A stretch of DNA of 55,916 nt from Streptosporangiales bacterium (GTDB lineage Bacteria; Actinomycetota; Actinomycetes; Streptosporangiales; WHSR01). A program made the position numbers and the translations under genes. Each line of letters opens with the position of its first letter. The first letter of the stretch is position 1. The notes beneath the pieces were generated by a model. That model ran no database searches. It was not told the DNA's origin and saw nothing but the letters and a program-made list of their open reading frames with translations. The stretch lies in the NCBI GenBank assembly GCA_009379995.1, contig WHSR01000025.1, positions 1-55,916 on the forward strand, written 5' to 3'. This document shows, piece after piece, positions 43,459 through 51,841 of this stretch.

Positions 43459-43884
43459 GTGGACGACGGGCTGCGGGTGACACGTACGGTGACGCTGCCA
43501 CGCGCCGAGCTAACCTGGCGGTTCAGCCGCTCGGGTGGGCCGGGCGGTCAGTCGGTCAACACCACTGACTCACGTGTCGAGCTGCGGTTCAACCTGGCCG
43601 CGACGAGCGCCCTGCCGGCCCACCTAAAGGCACGGGCTCTGGAACGGCTCGCCTCCCGCCAGGTGGATGGCGTCCTCGTGGTGACCGCCTCCGAGCACCG
43701 CTCCCAGCTGCAGAACCGGCGCGCCGCCGAGGCCCGCCTCGCGGCACTGCTGGCCGAAGCGATCGCGCCGCCCGCCCGGCCCCGTCGCCCGACCCGGCCG
43801 TTGCGCCGCGCGGTGCAGGCGAGGCTGGATGCCAAGCGTCGTCGCGGCCAGATCAAACGGGAACGCCGTACGCCGGACGAGTGA
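43459..43884 (+). CDS. arfB: Alternative ribosome-rescue peptidyl-tRNA hydrolase ArfB
   Basis: A 141-residue class-I release-factor-like protein. The catalytic GGQ is in SRSGGPGGQSVNTTDSRVEL. The stretch FNLAATSALP ... VVTASEHRSQLQNRRAAEARL and the basic C-terminal tail (ARLDAKRRRGQIKRERR), which threads into the empty mRNA channel, are typical. It frees stalled ribosomes lacking a stop codon. GTG start; it precedes bioD by 41 nt. Confidence 0.93.
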   Translation: MDDGLRVTRTVTLPRAELTWRFSRSGGPGGQSVNTTDSRVELRFNLAATSALPAHLKARALERLASRQVDGVLVVTASEHRSQLQNRRAAEARLAALLAEAIAPPARPRRPTRPLRRAVQARLDAKRRRGQIKRERRTPDE

Positions 43885-43925
43885 CGTCGTGATCCGGTGC
43901 CGCGGAGCGGATTAGAGTTCGGCCG

Positions 43926-44666
43926 GTGAGCGTACTTGTGGTCAGTGGGACCGACACCGGGGTCGGGAAGACGGTGGTGACGGCTGCCGTCGCCGCCCTG
44001 GCCCGTACCCGTGGGACCTCGGTGGCGGTGGTCAAGCCGGCCCAGACCGGCGCACGGCCCGGTCAGCCGGGCGACCTCGACGAGGTACGGCGGCTGGCCG
44101 GGGTGAGCGATCTGCACGAGTTCTCCCGCTACACCGACGCGTTGTCGCCGGCGGCCGCGGCCCGGCGGGCCGGGCTGCCCGCGCCCGACCTGACCGCGTG
44201 CGCCGAGGGCATCCGCTCGCTCGATCGGGGACTGATCCTCGTCGAGGGCGCGGGCGGGCTGCTGGTCCGGTACGACGAGGATGGGTCAACCCTTGTTGAC
44301 CTGGCCCACGCGCTCGAGGCGCCCGTCCTCGTGGCCGTACGTCCGGATCTGGGCACGCTCAACCACACGGCGCTCACCCTGGAGGCCATGGCCCACCGCG
44401 GCGTCGACCTCGCCGGGGTGGTGATCGGCGCCTGGCCCCGCCGCGCCGGCCTCGACCACCTGTGCAACGTGCGGGATCTGGAGACGATAGCGGCCCGACC
44501 GCTGGCCGGCGCGCTCCCGGAACGGATGGGGCGGCTGGATGCCCCGGAGTTCCTGCTCGCCGCGCGCGACGGCCTGGCGCCGCAGCTCGGCGGCGTCTTC
44601 GACGCGGCACGGTTCCGGGAGGACTGCCGGGCGCGCGCCGAGGCGTGGGGAGAGCTGGAGCGGTAA
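43926..44666 (+). CDS. bioD: Dethiobiotin synthetase
   Basis: BioD closes the ureido ring of dethiobiotin using CO2 and ATP. The 246-residue protein shows the P-loop SGTDTGVGKTVVTAAV, the substrate Lys in VAVVKPAQTG, and VEGAGGLLVRYDEDGSTLVD with the Mg-binding Glu. VGVDLAGVVIG-type VDLAGVVIGAWP follows. No other bio genes are in the window, so it is a detached biotin gene. Confidence 0.92.
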   Translation: MSVLVVSGTDTGVGKTVVTAAVAALARTRGTSVAVVKPAQTGARPGQPGDLDEVRRLAGVSDLHEFSRYTDALSPAAAARRAGLPAPDLTACAEGIRSLDRGLILVEGAGGLLVRYDEDGSTLVDLAHALEAPVLVAVRPDLGTLNHTALTLEAMAHRGVDLAGVVIGAWPRRAGLDHLCNVRDLETIAARPLAGALPERMGRLDAPEFLLAARDGLAPQLGGVFDAARFREDCRARAEAWGELER

Positions 44667-44741
44667 GCCGCGCCCGGATCCGCCCACCGGATGGCACGAT
44701 GTGATCCACTTCGTTCAGCTCGTTCGAGGCCGGAGGTACCC

Positions 44742-45467
44742 ATCCCACCGCTCATCGACCTGTGGCAGAGGCTGGTCGGTACCCAGCCCGACCCTCCGTC
44801 CTGGATCCTCCTCGGCAGCGGCGCGCTTGCCCTGGTGACGGTGGTGTCTCGTCGTACCTGGCCGGTCTTCCGCAACGTCGTCACGATCGCGCACGAAGGC
44901 GGCCACGCGCTGGTAGCTCTCGTTACCCGACGGCGACTCAGCGGCATCCGGCTCCACTCCGACGCCTCCGGAGTGACGGTCTCGAGGGGCAAACCCACCG
45001 GTCCCGGAATGTTCTTCACCACCGCCGCCGGGTACGTATCCCCATCCCTGCTCGGGCTCGGCGGGGCGTTGACGCTCGCCGGCGGGCACATCACGGCGCT
45101 GCTCTGGATGAGCATCGCCCTGCTCGCCGCGATGCTGGTCGCGATTCGCAACGCCTTCGGGGTTGCCTCCATCCTCGGCACCGGCGTCACGATCTTCTTG
45201 GTCTCCTGGCTTACCTCACCCACCGTTCAAGCCGCGTTCGGCTACCTCTTCACCTGGTTCCTGTTGCTCGGCGGGGTCCGGCCCGTCATGGAGCTGCAGC
45301 GGCTGCGCCGCCACAGGAGAGCTCCACACTCCGACGCCGACCAACTGGCCCGGCTCACCGGGGTGCCCGGCGGCCTTTGGGTAGCCGTGTTCGCCCTGAT
45401 CACCATCGCCACCCTCGTCGCCGGCGGACGCTGGCTCCTGGACGGCGCCGGCGTCCTGTCGGGATGA
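44742..45467 (+). CDS. M50-like membrane zinc metallopeptidase
   Basis: About 241 residues with the zinc motif HEGGHA (in TIAHEGGHALVALV) in the first part and five or so membrane segments. This is the M50B-like group found next to bioD or arfB in actinobacteria. The start is odd. The only ribosome site (GGAGG, 44732-44736) is 5 nt before an ATC at 44742, exactly where the family begins (IPPLIDLWQRLVGTQPDPP). The nearest ATG, 44691, has no ribosome site. Either ATC is used as a rare start or 44691 is. Confidence 0.72.
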   Translation: MPPLIDLWQRLVGTQPDPPSWILLGSGALALVTVVSRRTWPVFRNVVTIAHEGGHALVALVTRRRLSGIRLHSDASGVTVSRGKPTGPGMFFTTAAGYVSPSLLGLGGALTLAGGHITALLWMSIALLAAMLVAIRNAFGVASILGTGVTIFLVSWLTSPTVQAAFGYLFTWFLLLGGVRPVMELQRLRRHRRAPHSDADQLARLTGVPGGLWVAVFALITIATLVAGGRWLLDGAGVLSG

Positions 45468-45474
45468 TGGTTTT

Positions 45475-45913
45475 ATGGCTGCGACGCCAGAGCGGGTTGA
45501 GGACGCGGCGCCGCCTTTCGTGGAAGAGGTCTACGAAAGCATGGACCCGATCCCGGGGATGCGGGTCGAACCGCTCGACGGGCGGATCGTCATGAGTCCG
45601 CCGCCCGCTGGGAGTTGCTGCAGACCGAGGCTCTGCACATCGCGGCCACCCGGGAACGGCCGCAGCCCGACCTCGTCGTTGAGGTCGTCTCCCGCGAAGC
45701 AGGCGCGACGACTTCGAATACAAGGCGATGGTCTACGCGCTGGGTGAGGTGCCGCTGTACCTGGTGGTCGACGCCGTCGCCGACGTGCCCACCGTCACGC
45801 TGTTCAGCGACCCGACCGAGCACGGCTACGAAACGGAGGTGCGGGTCCCGCTGGGCAAGCCGCTCACCCTGCCCGAGCCGTTCGGCCACACGCTCGACAC
45901 CTCCGGCCTATGA
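45475..45913 (+). pseudogene. Broken Uma2-family (DUF820) endonuclease gene
   Basis: Three pieces of one Uma2 protein lie in three frames. The N-terminus (DPIPGMRVEPLDGRIVMSPPP) is in the frame of 45475. The middle RPQPDLVVEVVSREAG is in the frame of 45615, with about 60 residues that should come before it missing. The C-terminus (DFEYKAMVYALGEVPLYLVV, then FGHTLDT) is in the frame of 45728. At least one deletion and two frameshifts have destroyed the gene. Uma2 genes are often multicopy in Micromonosporaceae. Confidence 0.8.
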
Positions 45914-46326
45914 GCCGCTGGACTTGTCCCGCGTGTGATCGCGAGTTCGGGCGGGCCCATCAATCGCACGTCTGCGTGCCGGGTTGCTCGGTCGACGAGT
46001 GTTTCGCCGGCCGACCACCGGGCCAGCGGGCGATCTACGACGCTTTGATCGCTCATCTCACGGCGCTCGGACCCGTACACGAGGATGCCGTGGGCGTGGG
46101 CGTGTTTCTCAAGAGAGAGCGCAAGCTCGCCGAGGTGCGCCCCAAGGCGAGGAGCCTCTCGCTCGAATTCGTGCTGCCGCGGACTATCGATCACCCGCGA
46201 ATCTCCAGGAAGATCCCTGGGGCGGGCGGCCGGACCGTGCACTTCGTGAAGCTGACCAGCGTCGACGACGTCGACGACCAGGTACGGGACTGGCTGACCG
46301 AGGCGTACGCGGCCGCGGGCGAGTGA
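45910..46326 (+). CDS. DUF5655 domain protein with N-terminal zinc finger
   Basis: A 138-residue protein. A small Cys/His cluster (WTCPACDREFGRAHQSHVC) is followed by the DUF5655 region (AIYDALIAHLTALGPVHEDA, then LEFVLPRTIDHPRISRKIPG and VHFVKLTSVDDVDDQV). DUF5655 resembles a small nucleic-acid-associated fold, with no proven function. The start overlaps the end of the Uma2 remnant, and its stop lies 2 bp from the stop of the convergent sigma-factor gene. Confidence 0.82.
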   Translation: MSRWTCPACDREFGRAHQSHVCVPGCSVDECFAGRPPGQRAIYDALIAHLTALGPVHEDAVGVGVFLKRERKLAEVRPKARSLSLEFVLPRTIDHPRISRKIPGAGGRTVHFVKLTSVDDVDDQVRDWLTEAYAAAGE

Positions 46327-46328
46327 CC

Positions 46329-46925
46329 TCAGCGGACGTCGCACGGGAGCAGGTCGGCGAGCGAGCGCACGGCCCTGTACTGCAGCGCCCGCACCGCAAC
46401 GTTCCGCTTGCCCATCGCGACGGCGGTCTCGGTGACCGACAGCCCGTGCATAAACCGCAATACGACGCACTCCCGCTGCTCGGGGCGTAGCTTGCCGACC
46501 GCCTCGTGCAGCGTCGCGTTCGTCATCGAATCCAGGACTATGCGCTCTGGACCTTCCTCGGCATGGTCGGCGTCGAGCATGTTGGCCGTCGAGATCTCCA
46601 GACGGTGCCGTCCCGACTTGAAGTGATCCGCGACGAGGTTGCGGGCGATCGTGACGAGCCAGGCGCCGAAGTCCTTCCCCTGCCAGGTGAAGTCGGCGAT
46701 GCGGCGGAGCGCCCGAAGGAACGTCTCGCTCGTCAGGTCCTCGGCGATCGGTTGCACCCCGACCCGGTAGTAGATGTAGCGGTGGACGAGACCGGCGTAC
46801 CGGTCGTAGAGCATGCCGAACGCCTCCGCGTCACCGTCCCTGGCCCGCGCGACCAGGGTCCTGACCCTCGGGTCGTCGACGTCCTCTCGGTCCGCCACGG
46901 GCGGGTGATCCGACAGCGCCGTCAT
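46329..46925 (-). CDS. bldN: BldN-family ECF RNA polymerase sigma factor
   Basis: A 198-residue sigma factor. Region 2 (AFGMLYDRYAGLVHRYIYYR, AEDLTSETFLRALRRI, FTWQGKDFGAWLVTIARNLV, ADHFKSGRHRLEI) is nearly identical to Streptomyces BldN. Region 4 (LRPEQRECVVLRFMHGLSVT, then ETAVAMGK) follows, with AVRALQYRAVRSLADLLP. BldN drives aerial development genes. In this window the gene is not beside its usual DUF5667/RsbN-like partner (30512) but 5 nt after the zinc-ribbon gene at the end of the eCIS locus. Its ribosome site (AGGA) overlaps that gene's stop, so it is likely co-transcribed. Confidence 0.9.
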   Translation of the reverse strand: MTALSDHPPVADREDVDDPRVRTLVARARDGDAEAFGMLYDRYAGLVHRYIYYRVGVQPIAEDLTSETFLRALRRIADFTWQGKDFGAWLVTIARNLVADHFKSGRHRLEISTANMLDADHAEEGPERIVLDSMTNATLHEAVGKLRPEQRECVVLRFMHGLSVTETAVAMGKRNVAVRALQYRAVRSLADLLPCDVR

Positions 46926-46930
46926 GCGCT

Positions 46931-48337
46931 CTAGTCCTTTCCCCGGAACTCGATCTCGTCGATGGCACAGTCGTTCCCCTTGCCGCCCTGGGCCGGATAG
47001 ACCGAGCGGATCTCCAGCTCGACCCAGCGGACGTCATCGGCGTCGAGGGAGAACGCCTGGAAGGCGCCGGGCTTGTCCTCGAGCCGGAGCAGCTGGGGCC
47101 TCCCGCCGCTCGAAACGGTCACCAGGACGTCCCTGGGACGCGGCTGCGCCAGATAGCGCTCCGGGTCGGTGGAGATGCCCGGCGTGACGATGAGCCGGGT
47201 GAGCCGGACCTCCGAAGCGAACCGGACCCGGATGCTTTCCCCCTTGCCGCTGCCGCGTGCGTCCTCGGCCCACGACGTGCCCTTCTTCAGGTCGATTGCC
47301 GCTTCGGCCCGGTGGTCGCCCAGTTGGGAGCTGGCCGAGGCCTCGACCGCCTGCACCGGAGCCTCCCGTGGGTCGAGCTGGTTCCACAGTCCGCGGGCCC
47401 CCGACATCGCCTCGTCCCGCATCGGACCGAGGAGGACGAAGACGCCCGCCACCCCGGCTCCGAGGACGAGCAACCGGAACGTCCGACCCACGGCGCGTCC
47501 GGTAGCGCGCGGCCGACGGGGCCGAGTGCCGGCCGGGGCGGCCCGTCGCCGCCGCGAGAACAGCCGGCGCCACCATGGGGTCGATGCGACGGGCGCCTCC
47601 GCAAGCGACGTACCGCATTGCCGGCAGAACTGCCGGTCGGGAGAGTTCCAGAGGCCGCACTCGCCGCAGTAGAGGCTGCCCGGCGGTGCCTTCTCCTTCG
47701 GCGGGGCTGGCGCCGCACGTGCCTTCCTGCGACGCCGCTGCGGCGGGCCGGGCGGCACGGGAGCCGGCGCGCTGGCCTGCTCGGCCTCCGGCGAGCCGGT
47801 CGTGGATCCGGCCGCGGCCGCGTCCGGGGCTTCCTTCGGCGGCTTTGTCTTCTTCGGTGACCCGGCCTTGGCCACGAGGACTGACGCCCGCTTCCTCCGC
47901 TCCTTCGGCGCTGCCGCCTCGGGTGTGCCGGTGGGTGGGCTCGGTGGTGGGCCGGCGGGTGGCGGGCCTGGCGGCGGGGGGTACGGTGCCGCCGCCGGCG
48001 GGGGGACCATTGCCGGGTACGGCGGGGGGTGGGGCGCGGGCGGATACGCCGCCGCCGGATGGGGCGCGGGCGGCGGGGGACCCGCAGTGGGCGCGGCCTC
48101 CGCGGGTGGAGGGGCGGCGGGCGTCGCCGCGGCCGTCTGCGCCGGCTTCGCGGAACTCGAGGGCTTCGCGGACCTCGCGACCTTCGGCGCCGGCTTGGTC
48201 GGCTTGGTCGGCTTGGGTCCGGCGGTCGGTCCCGCGGTTTCCCCGCTCTCACCGGTCCACTTGAGGAAGGTGCCGCATGACTGGCAGAAGGACCGGCCGT
48301 CCTCGTTCTCGTTCCCACAGTCCGGGCAGACGCTCAC
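46931..48337 (-). CDS. Zinc-ribbon, proline-rich, single-pass protein with C-terminal discoidin/NADase-glycan-binding-like domain
   Basis: A 468-residue protein in five parts. An N-terminal zinc ribbon (CPDCGNENEDGRSFCQSCG) is followed by a long Pro/Ala/Gly/Lys linker. A second zinc ribbon (YCGECGLWNSPDRQFCRQCG) comes next, then a membrane segment (RLLVLGAGVAGVFVLLGP) and a beta-rich exterior domain (AVEASASSQLGDHRAEAAID ... GTSWAEDARGSGKGESIRVR), the discoidin-like glycan-binding type. The topology links a cytoplasmic zinc module to a cell-surface binding domain. It sits between the eCIS genes and bldN. GTG start; 93 nt separate it from hairpin copy 2. Confidence 0.8.
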   Translation of the reverse strand: MSVCPDCGNENEDGRSFCQSCGTFLKWTGESGETAGPTAGPKPTKPTKPAPKVARSAKPSSSAKPAQTAAATPAAPPPAEAAPTAGPPPPAPHPAAAYPPAPHPPPYPAMVPPPAAAPYPPPPGPPPAGPPPSPPTGTPEAAAPKERRKRASVLVAKAGSPKKTKPPKEAPDAAAAGSTTGSPEAEQASAPAPVPPGPPQRRRRKARAAPAPPKEKAPPGSLYCGECGLWNSPDRQFCRQCGTSLAEAPVASTPWWRRLFSRRRRAAPAGTRPRRPRATGRAVGRTFRLLVLGAGVAGVFVLLGPMRDEAMSGARGLWNQLDPREAPVQAVEASASSQLGDHRAEAAIDLKKGTSWAEDARGSGKGESIRVRFASEVRLTRLIVTPGISTDPERYLAQPRPRDVLVTVSSGGRPQLLRLEDKPGAFQAFSLDADDVRWVELEIRSVYPAQGGKGNDCAIDEIEFRGKD

Positions 48338-48430
48338 ATCGATAGCTTCCGGGGGTCGGCACCGATCTACCAGCCGTCGCGGGGCAGTCCTGGGGGAACA
48401 CCGGGGTACCCGATCGGGCAAGAAGGACGG

Positions 48431-48497
48431 CCGCCGAGATCTATGTTGTGGGGGTCGTTTTGTCCGTTTAGGACCCCCACAACATAGATCTCGGCGG
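48431..48497 (+). repeat. Hairpin repeat family, copy 2
   Basis: A perfect 26-bp stem (48431-48456 with 48472-48497) and a 15-nt loop GTTTTGTCCGTTTAG, the most regular copy. It lies 18 nt past the stop of the tail gene (read on the minus strand) and 93 nt before the zinc-ribbon gene. There is no U-tract. The right flank AAAG after CGGCGG matches the CTTT left flank of copy 3 when inverted, so the element may extend a few bases. Confidence 0.9.
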
Positions 48498-48515
48498 AAA
48501 GCGAAAGGGGCGCCC

Positions 48516-49055
48516 CTACGCCAACACCTCGACGGTGTGCGGGAGGTGGGCGGGCTTGGCGGCGGTGACGAGCGCGTCGAGGCGCCCCACATCCACCGGG
48601 TTCTTCGGGTCCTGAACCACCCGGACGGTGAGATGGGGCTCGCTCGATCCAGGGGGATCGCTCGCGGGCGTCGACGACCACGAGACACCGCCGCTTTCCT
48701 CGATCTCCGCGTCGACGCCCGTGTAGATCCGGACGAGCGCCCGGAGGCCCGTCACGGTCCCCTGCCTTCCGTACAGCTCGACCGCACGCGCGACCAGCGC
48801 CCGCTGGCGGGCCTCCGACCAGCTTTCGTCGAGTTCGAGCCCGACCCAGCTGGCGAGCCACTCCAGGAAGTCCACCGGCGCGAGCTGCGGGTCGAGGTAG
48901 GCGTGCAGGTTGTCGAGGGTGGCGATCACCGGCGCCAGCACGTCGTCGAAGGCGCCGACGAATCGCTGGGTGAAGTCCTCGTCCTGGTAGAGCCCGGGCA
49001 GCGTCGGCCCGAGCGGATGGGGGGAGATGAGTCCCGGGACCATGCCGCGTGCCAT
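48516..49055 (-). CDS. eCIS baseplate protein, phage tail protein I type (Afp12-like)
   Basis: A 179-residue protein of the TIGR02242 phage-tail/P2 gpI group: LPGLYQDEDFTQRFVGAFDD, then DPQLAPVDFLEWLASWVGLE and AVELYGRQGTVTGLRALVRI. It forms part of the baseplate wedge next to the Afp11-like protein. Its start overlaps the end of the baseplate gene (shared base at 49055). It is the last structural gene of the locus before hairpin copy 2. Confidence 0.88.
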   Translation of the reverse strand: MARGMVPGLISPHPLGPTLPGLYQDEDFTQRFVGAFDDVLAPVIATLDNLHAYLDPQLAPVDFLEWLASWVGLELDESWSEARQRALVARAVELYGRQGTVTGLRALVRIYTGVDAEIEESGGVSWSSTPASDPPGSSEPHLTVRVVQDPKNPVDVGRLDALVTAAKPAHLPHTVEVLA

Positions 49056-51007
49056 CAGCGCTCCACTCGGACCATGTGCTCGTGGGAGAACACCAGCGCG
49101 TTCGGGTCGAGCTCGATCCGCTGCACGGCGTCGCCGCGCTCCCCGGTCAGCGGGTCGGCCGGGAACAGCCGCGCGTCCTCGACCAGCTCGGTGCCGGACA
49201 GCTGCTGGAACACCGCGTAGACCTCGCCGACGTTGACCGGCCGCCCGAACGGCCAGCCGTCGCCGTCCGGCCCGCCGGTGATGGGGTTGAAGTACCGGTA
49301 CAGCGCCTCAAGCGCCTCGTCGTGCAGCCGCTCCGGTTTGACCCGTGGCCGCGGCCGCAGCCGCGCCACCACCGTGATGCCCTGGTACGTCGGCGGCTCG
49401 ACCACCACCCGGGTGCCGATCGCGCGTCGGTCCTGGAGGTACTCGGCGATGCGCCGGAGCGTGTCGTTGTCGGGTACGAGATGCTCGAACTCCAACCGGC
49501 CACGGTTGTCGGCGGCCCGGGGTACGACGAGCAGCCGTACCACCCCCGGCTCGTCCTCGGCCACCGGGGCGCAGCGTACCCGGGCCGCCTCCGGCGCGGC
49601 CTGCCGCGCGAGCTGCTCGTAGTCCGCCGCCGTCACCGCCCGGTCCCGGGTGTGCAGCAGGATCGGGCCGCGCATCTTGGCGTTCTCGATGTCCTCGCCG
49701 TCGACGCCGCCCACCGCGGGGCGCCGGTTGTCGATGCGGGCGATGTACGGGATCGAGGTCTTCAGCACGCTGATCGCGTGCCGGGCGACGTTACCCCGCC
49801 GGCCCCCGCCGGTGTGGTAGACGCGCACCCGCAGCATCGCCCCCTTCGGCGGCACCGCGCCGTACGTGCGCACGCCTCCGCCCGGCAGCCGTACCGCCGG
49901 TCCGAACGACACCTCGCCGGGGGCCGCGTCGAGGTGGAAGTGCCGGTCGTTCGGCCCGCTGTGGGCGAACGTCTCCACCTGCTGCCAGTCGCCGACCGCG
50001 CCGTCGTGCACCACCTCGACGACGACCGGCTCGTACCCGGGTACCACCGGCCGGTGGTGCAGCGAGAAGCGCTCGCCCGGCACACCGTCGGACGTCCCGA
50101 TCACCTCGTCGGTGATGATCTGGGCGTGGATGGCCTCGGCCGTCCCACCGATCGTCTCCGCGGTGAAGCCGTGCACCTGCGGCGACTCGCTGTAGGCGGG
50201 CTGGCCTTCCTCGGCGGCGAGCACCCGGCAGCGCACCCACCCGGCCTCCTGCTCCTCGATGGACGACATGACGTGGGTACGGGGAACGTGCAGCACCACG
50301 TCGCCGGGACGGTTCAGGCCGCCGGTCTCGTCTCTCTCGATCTCGCACTCCTCCCAATCCTCGCCGTTCCACGCCTCCCAGACGAGAGGCGGGTCGGTGG
50401 GGTCGACGCCGATCCCCTGGATGTCGCCGTCGAACCGGAGCACTATCGCGCACGACGGTACGGCCGTGGACAGTCCGATCAGCATGGCGTCGCCCGGCTG
50501 CGGGTTGGCCGAGAAGCAGGCGAAGCTCGCGTCCCCGGTCACCGTCTCCGGATGGTGGACGATCTGCCCGGCCCCCTGCCCACCCCAGGCCGCCGCGGCG
50601 AGATGGGTGACCGCACACGGCGGCATCCGCAACTGCTCCCGGGTGGTGAAGGCGATCGCCTCCTCCCGCTCGGTACGCAGCGTCGTGACCTCGGTGTTGG
50701 TGGGCACGTCGACCGCGTTCGGCTGCGGCGCGGACAGCCAGAACGTCACCGGGACCTCGGCCGCGGTCGGCGGGAACAGCCGGACCCCGATGAGTTCGAG
50801 GAACTTGACGTAGTGCCGGTCCGGCACCCGGTTGAGCCGGTAGTGCAGGGCGTCCATCATCCCGGCGAACGCCTCGATGAGGGTGACGCCGGGGTCGGAC
50901 ACGTTGTGGTCGGTCCATTCCGGGCAGCGCTGCTGGACCAGCCGCTTGGCGTCGTCGACGAGCTGCTGGAAGCGGCGGTCGTCGAGGTTGGGTGCTGGCA
51001 GGCTCAT
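49055..51007 (-). CDS. eCIS putative baseplate assembly protein (Afp11/gpJ-like)
   Basis: A 650-residue TIGR02243-type protein. The N-terminus is PNLDDRRFQQLVDDAKRLVQ, with CPEWTDHNVSDPGVTLIEAF, the diagnostic entry of this family. A beta-sandwich middle and a gpJ-type end (ITVVARLRPRPRVKPERLHD, then NVGEVYAVFQQLSGTELVED) follow. It builds the baseplate wedge that holds the tube and triggers sheath contraction. It overlaps the gp25 gene by 4 nt (ATGA). Confidence 0.93.
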   Translation of the reverse strand: MSLPAPNLDDRRFQQLVDDAKRLVQQRCPEWTDHNVSDPGVTLIEAFAGMMDALHYRLNRVPDRHYVKFLELIGVRLFPPTAAEVPVTFWLSAPQPNAVDVPTNTEVTTLRTEREEAIAFTTREQLRMPPCAVTHLAAAAWGGQGAGQIVHHPETVTGDASFACFSANPQPGDAMLIGLSTAVPSCAIVLRFDGDIQGIGVDPTDPPLVWEAWNGEDWEECEIERDETGGLNRPGDVVLHVPRTHVMSSIEEQEAGWVRCRVLAAEEGQPAYSESPQVHGFTAETIGGTAEAIHAQIITDEVIGTSDGVPGERFSLHHRPVVPGYEPVVVEVVHDGAVGDWQQVETFAHSGPNDRHFHLDAAPGEVSFGPAVRLPGGGVRTYGAVPPKGAMLRVRVYHTGGGRRGNVARHAISVLKTSIPYIARIDNRRPAVGGVDGEDIENAKMRGPILLHTRDRAVTAADYEQLARQAAPEAARVRCAPVAEDEPGVVRLLVVPRAADNRGRLEFEHLVPDNDTLRRIAEYLQDRRAIGTRVVVEPPTYQGITVVARLRPRPRVKPERLHDEALEALYRYFNPITGGPDGDGWPFGRPVNVGEVYAVFQQLSGTELVEDARLFPADPLTGERGDAVQRIELDPNALVFSHEHMVRVER

Positions 51008-51429
51008 GGGGCACCCTCAATCAGTGCTGGTTCGCCCTCCGCGGGGAGGACGTAGAACGGGAAGACGAGGTTGCGCGGATCGTTGGTGCCGCGGATGGCG
51101 TACGTGATGTCGATGAACAGCGTTCCGGCGTCGGCGTGGTCGAGGTGCACAATCACATCCAGCACGTCGATGCGCGGCTCCCAGCGGGCGAGCGAGCGGC
51201 GTACCTCGTAGCCGATCTGACCGGCGGTGGTCGCGTCGGCCGGCGCGAAGATGAGGTCGTGCACCCCGCAGCCGAACTCAGGGCGCATCGGACGCTCGCC
51301 GTACGCGGTGCCCAGGATGAGCCGGATGGCCTCCTCGATCTCGCGCCCGCGGGAGACCAGCGCGATCGCGCCGGTCGCGTCGGTGCGCAGCGGGAACGCC
51401 CAGCCGGAACCGATGAACTCCTCGGCCAT
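51004..51429 (-). CDS. eCIS baseplate wedge protein gp25/GPW (Afp9-like)
   Basis: A 141-residue protein with the gp25 pattern: GSGWAFPLRTDATGAIALVS, EIEEAIRLILGTAYGERPMR, PEFGCGVHDLIF. It is the most conserved wedge component of contractile tails and primes sheath assembly. It overlaps the baseplate gene and is 3 nt from the PAAR gene, so the three are one translational unit. Confidence 0.93.
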   Translation of the reverse strand: MAEEFIGSGWAFPLRTDATGAIALVSRGREIEEAIRLILGTAYGERPMRPEFGCGVHDLIFAPADATTAGQIGYEVRRSLARWEPRIDVLDVIVHLDHADAGTLFIDITYAIRGTNDPRNLVFPFYVLPAEGEPALIEGAP

Positions 51430-51432
51430 CGC

Positions 51433-51825
51433 TCATCCTCCGATCAGCACAGTGGTGGCCGTGCCGGCGAGCTGCCCGGGTAGGCCGGCGCAGACCGTGC
51501 AGGGCGCCCCGGTGCGGGCGGCCGGCTTCCCCTCGATGAGTACCGTCGCCGAGCCCCCGACCACCTGGCCGACCTGGGTCGTCGGCACCATGAACGGGTC
51601 GGAGGCGTGCAGCCCGACGTGCGGCGGGGTGTTGTACCCCGACGAGCCCAGCACCGCTGCCGGCTTGCCGCCCACCAGCACGCCGGTCGCCAGGGCGGTG
51701 AGCAACGGCGCCGAGAACGGCATCGGCGGGGCGGGCTGCGGCACGCCGGTGGCGGGGTTCGGCATCTGGTGTACCGCGCAGGTGGCGGTGATGCGGTCGC
51801 CCGCTACCGCAGCCGGCGTACCCAT
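51433..51825 (-). CDS. eCIS PAAR-repeat spike tip (Afp10-like)
   Basis: A 130-residue protein made of PAAR-like beta turns: AVAGDRITATCAVHQMPNPA, VLVGGKPAAVLGSSG, TVLIEGKPAARTGAPC, TVLIGG. It caps the spike with a sharp, probably metal-binding tip. The ATG at 51825 has AAGGAGG upstream (51829-51841 region), directly behind hairpin copy 3. A longer frame to 51984 reads into the hairpin and is not real. Confidence 0.9.
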   Translation of the reverse strand: MGTPAAVAGDRITATCAVHQMPNPATGVPQPAPPMPFSAPLLTALATGVLVGGKPAAVLGSSGYNTPPHVGLHASDPFMVPTTQVGQVVGGSATVLIEGKPAARTGAPCTVCAGLPGQLAGTATTVLIGG

Positions 51826-51841
51826 CGTGTCGTCCTCCTTT

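Noticed and set aside
49049..51055. A 668-residue plus-strand frame opposite the baseplate gene
   Set aside because: The minus strand codes a recognisable Afp11-like protein and the plus frame has no family features.
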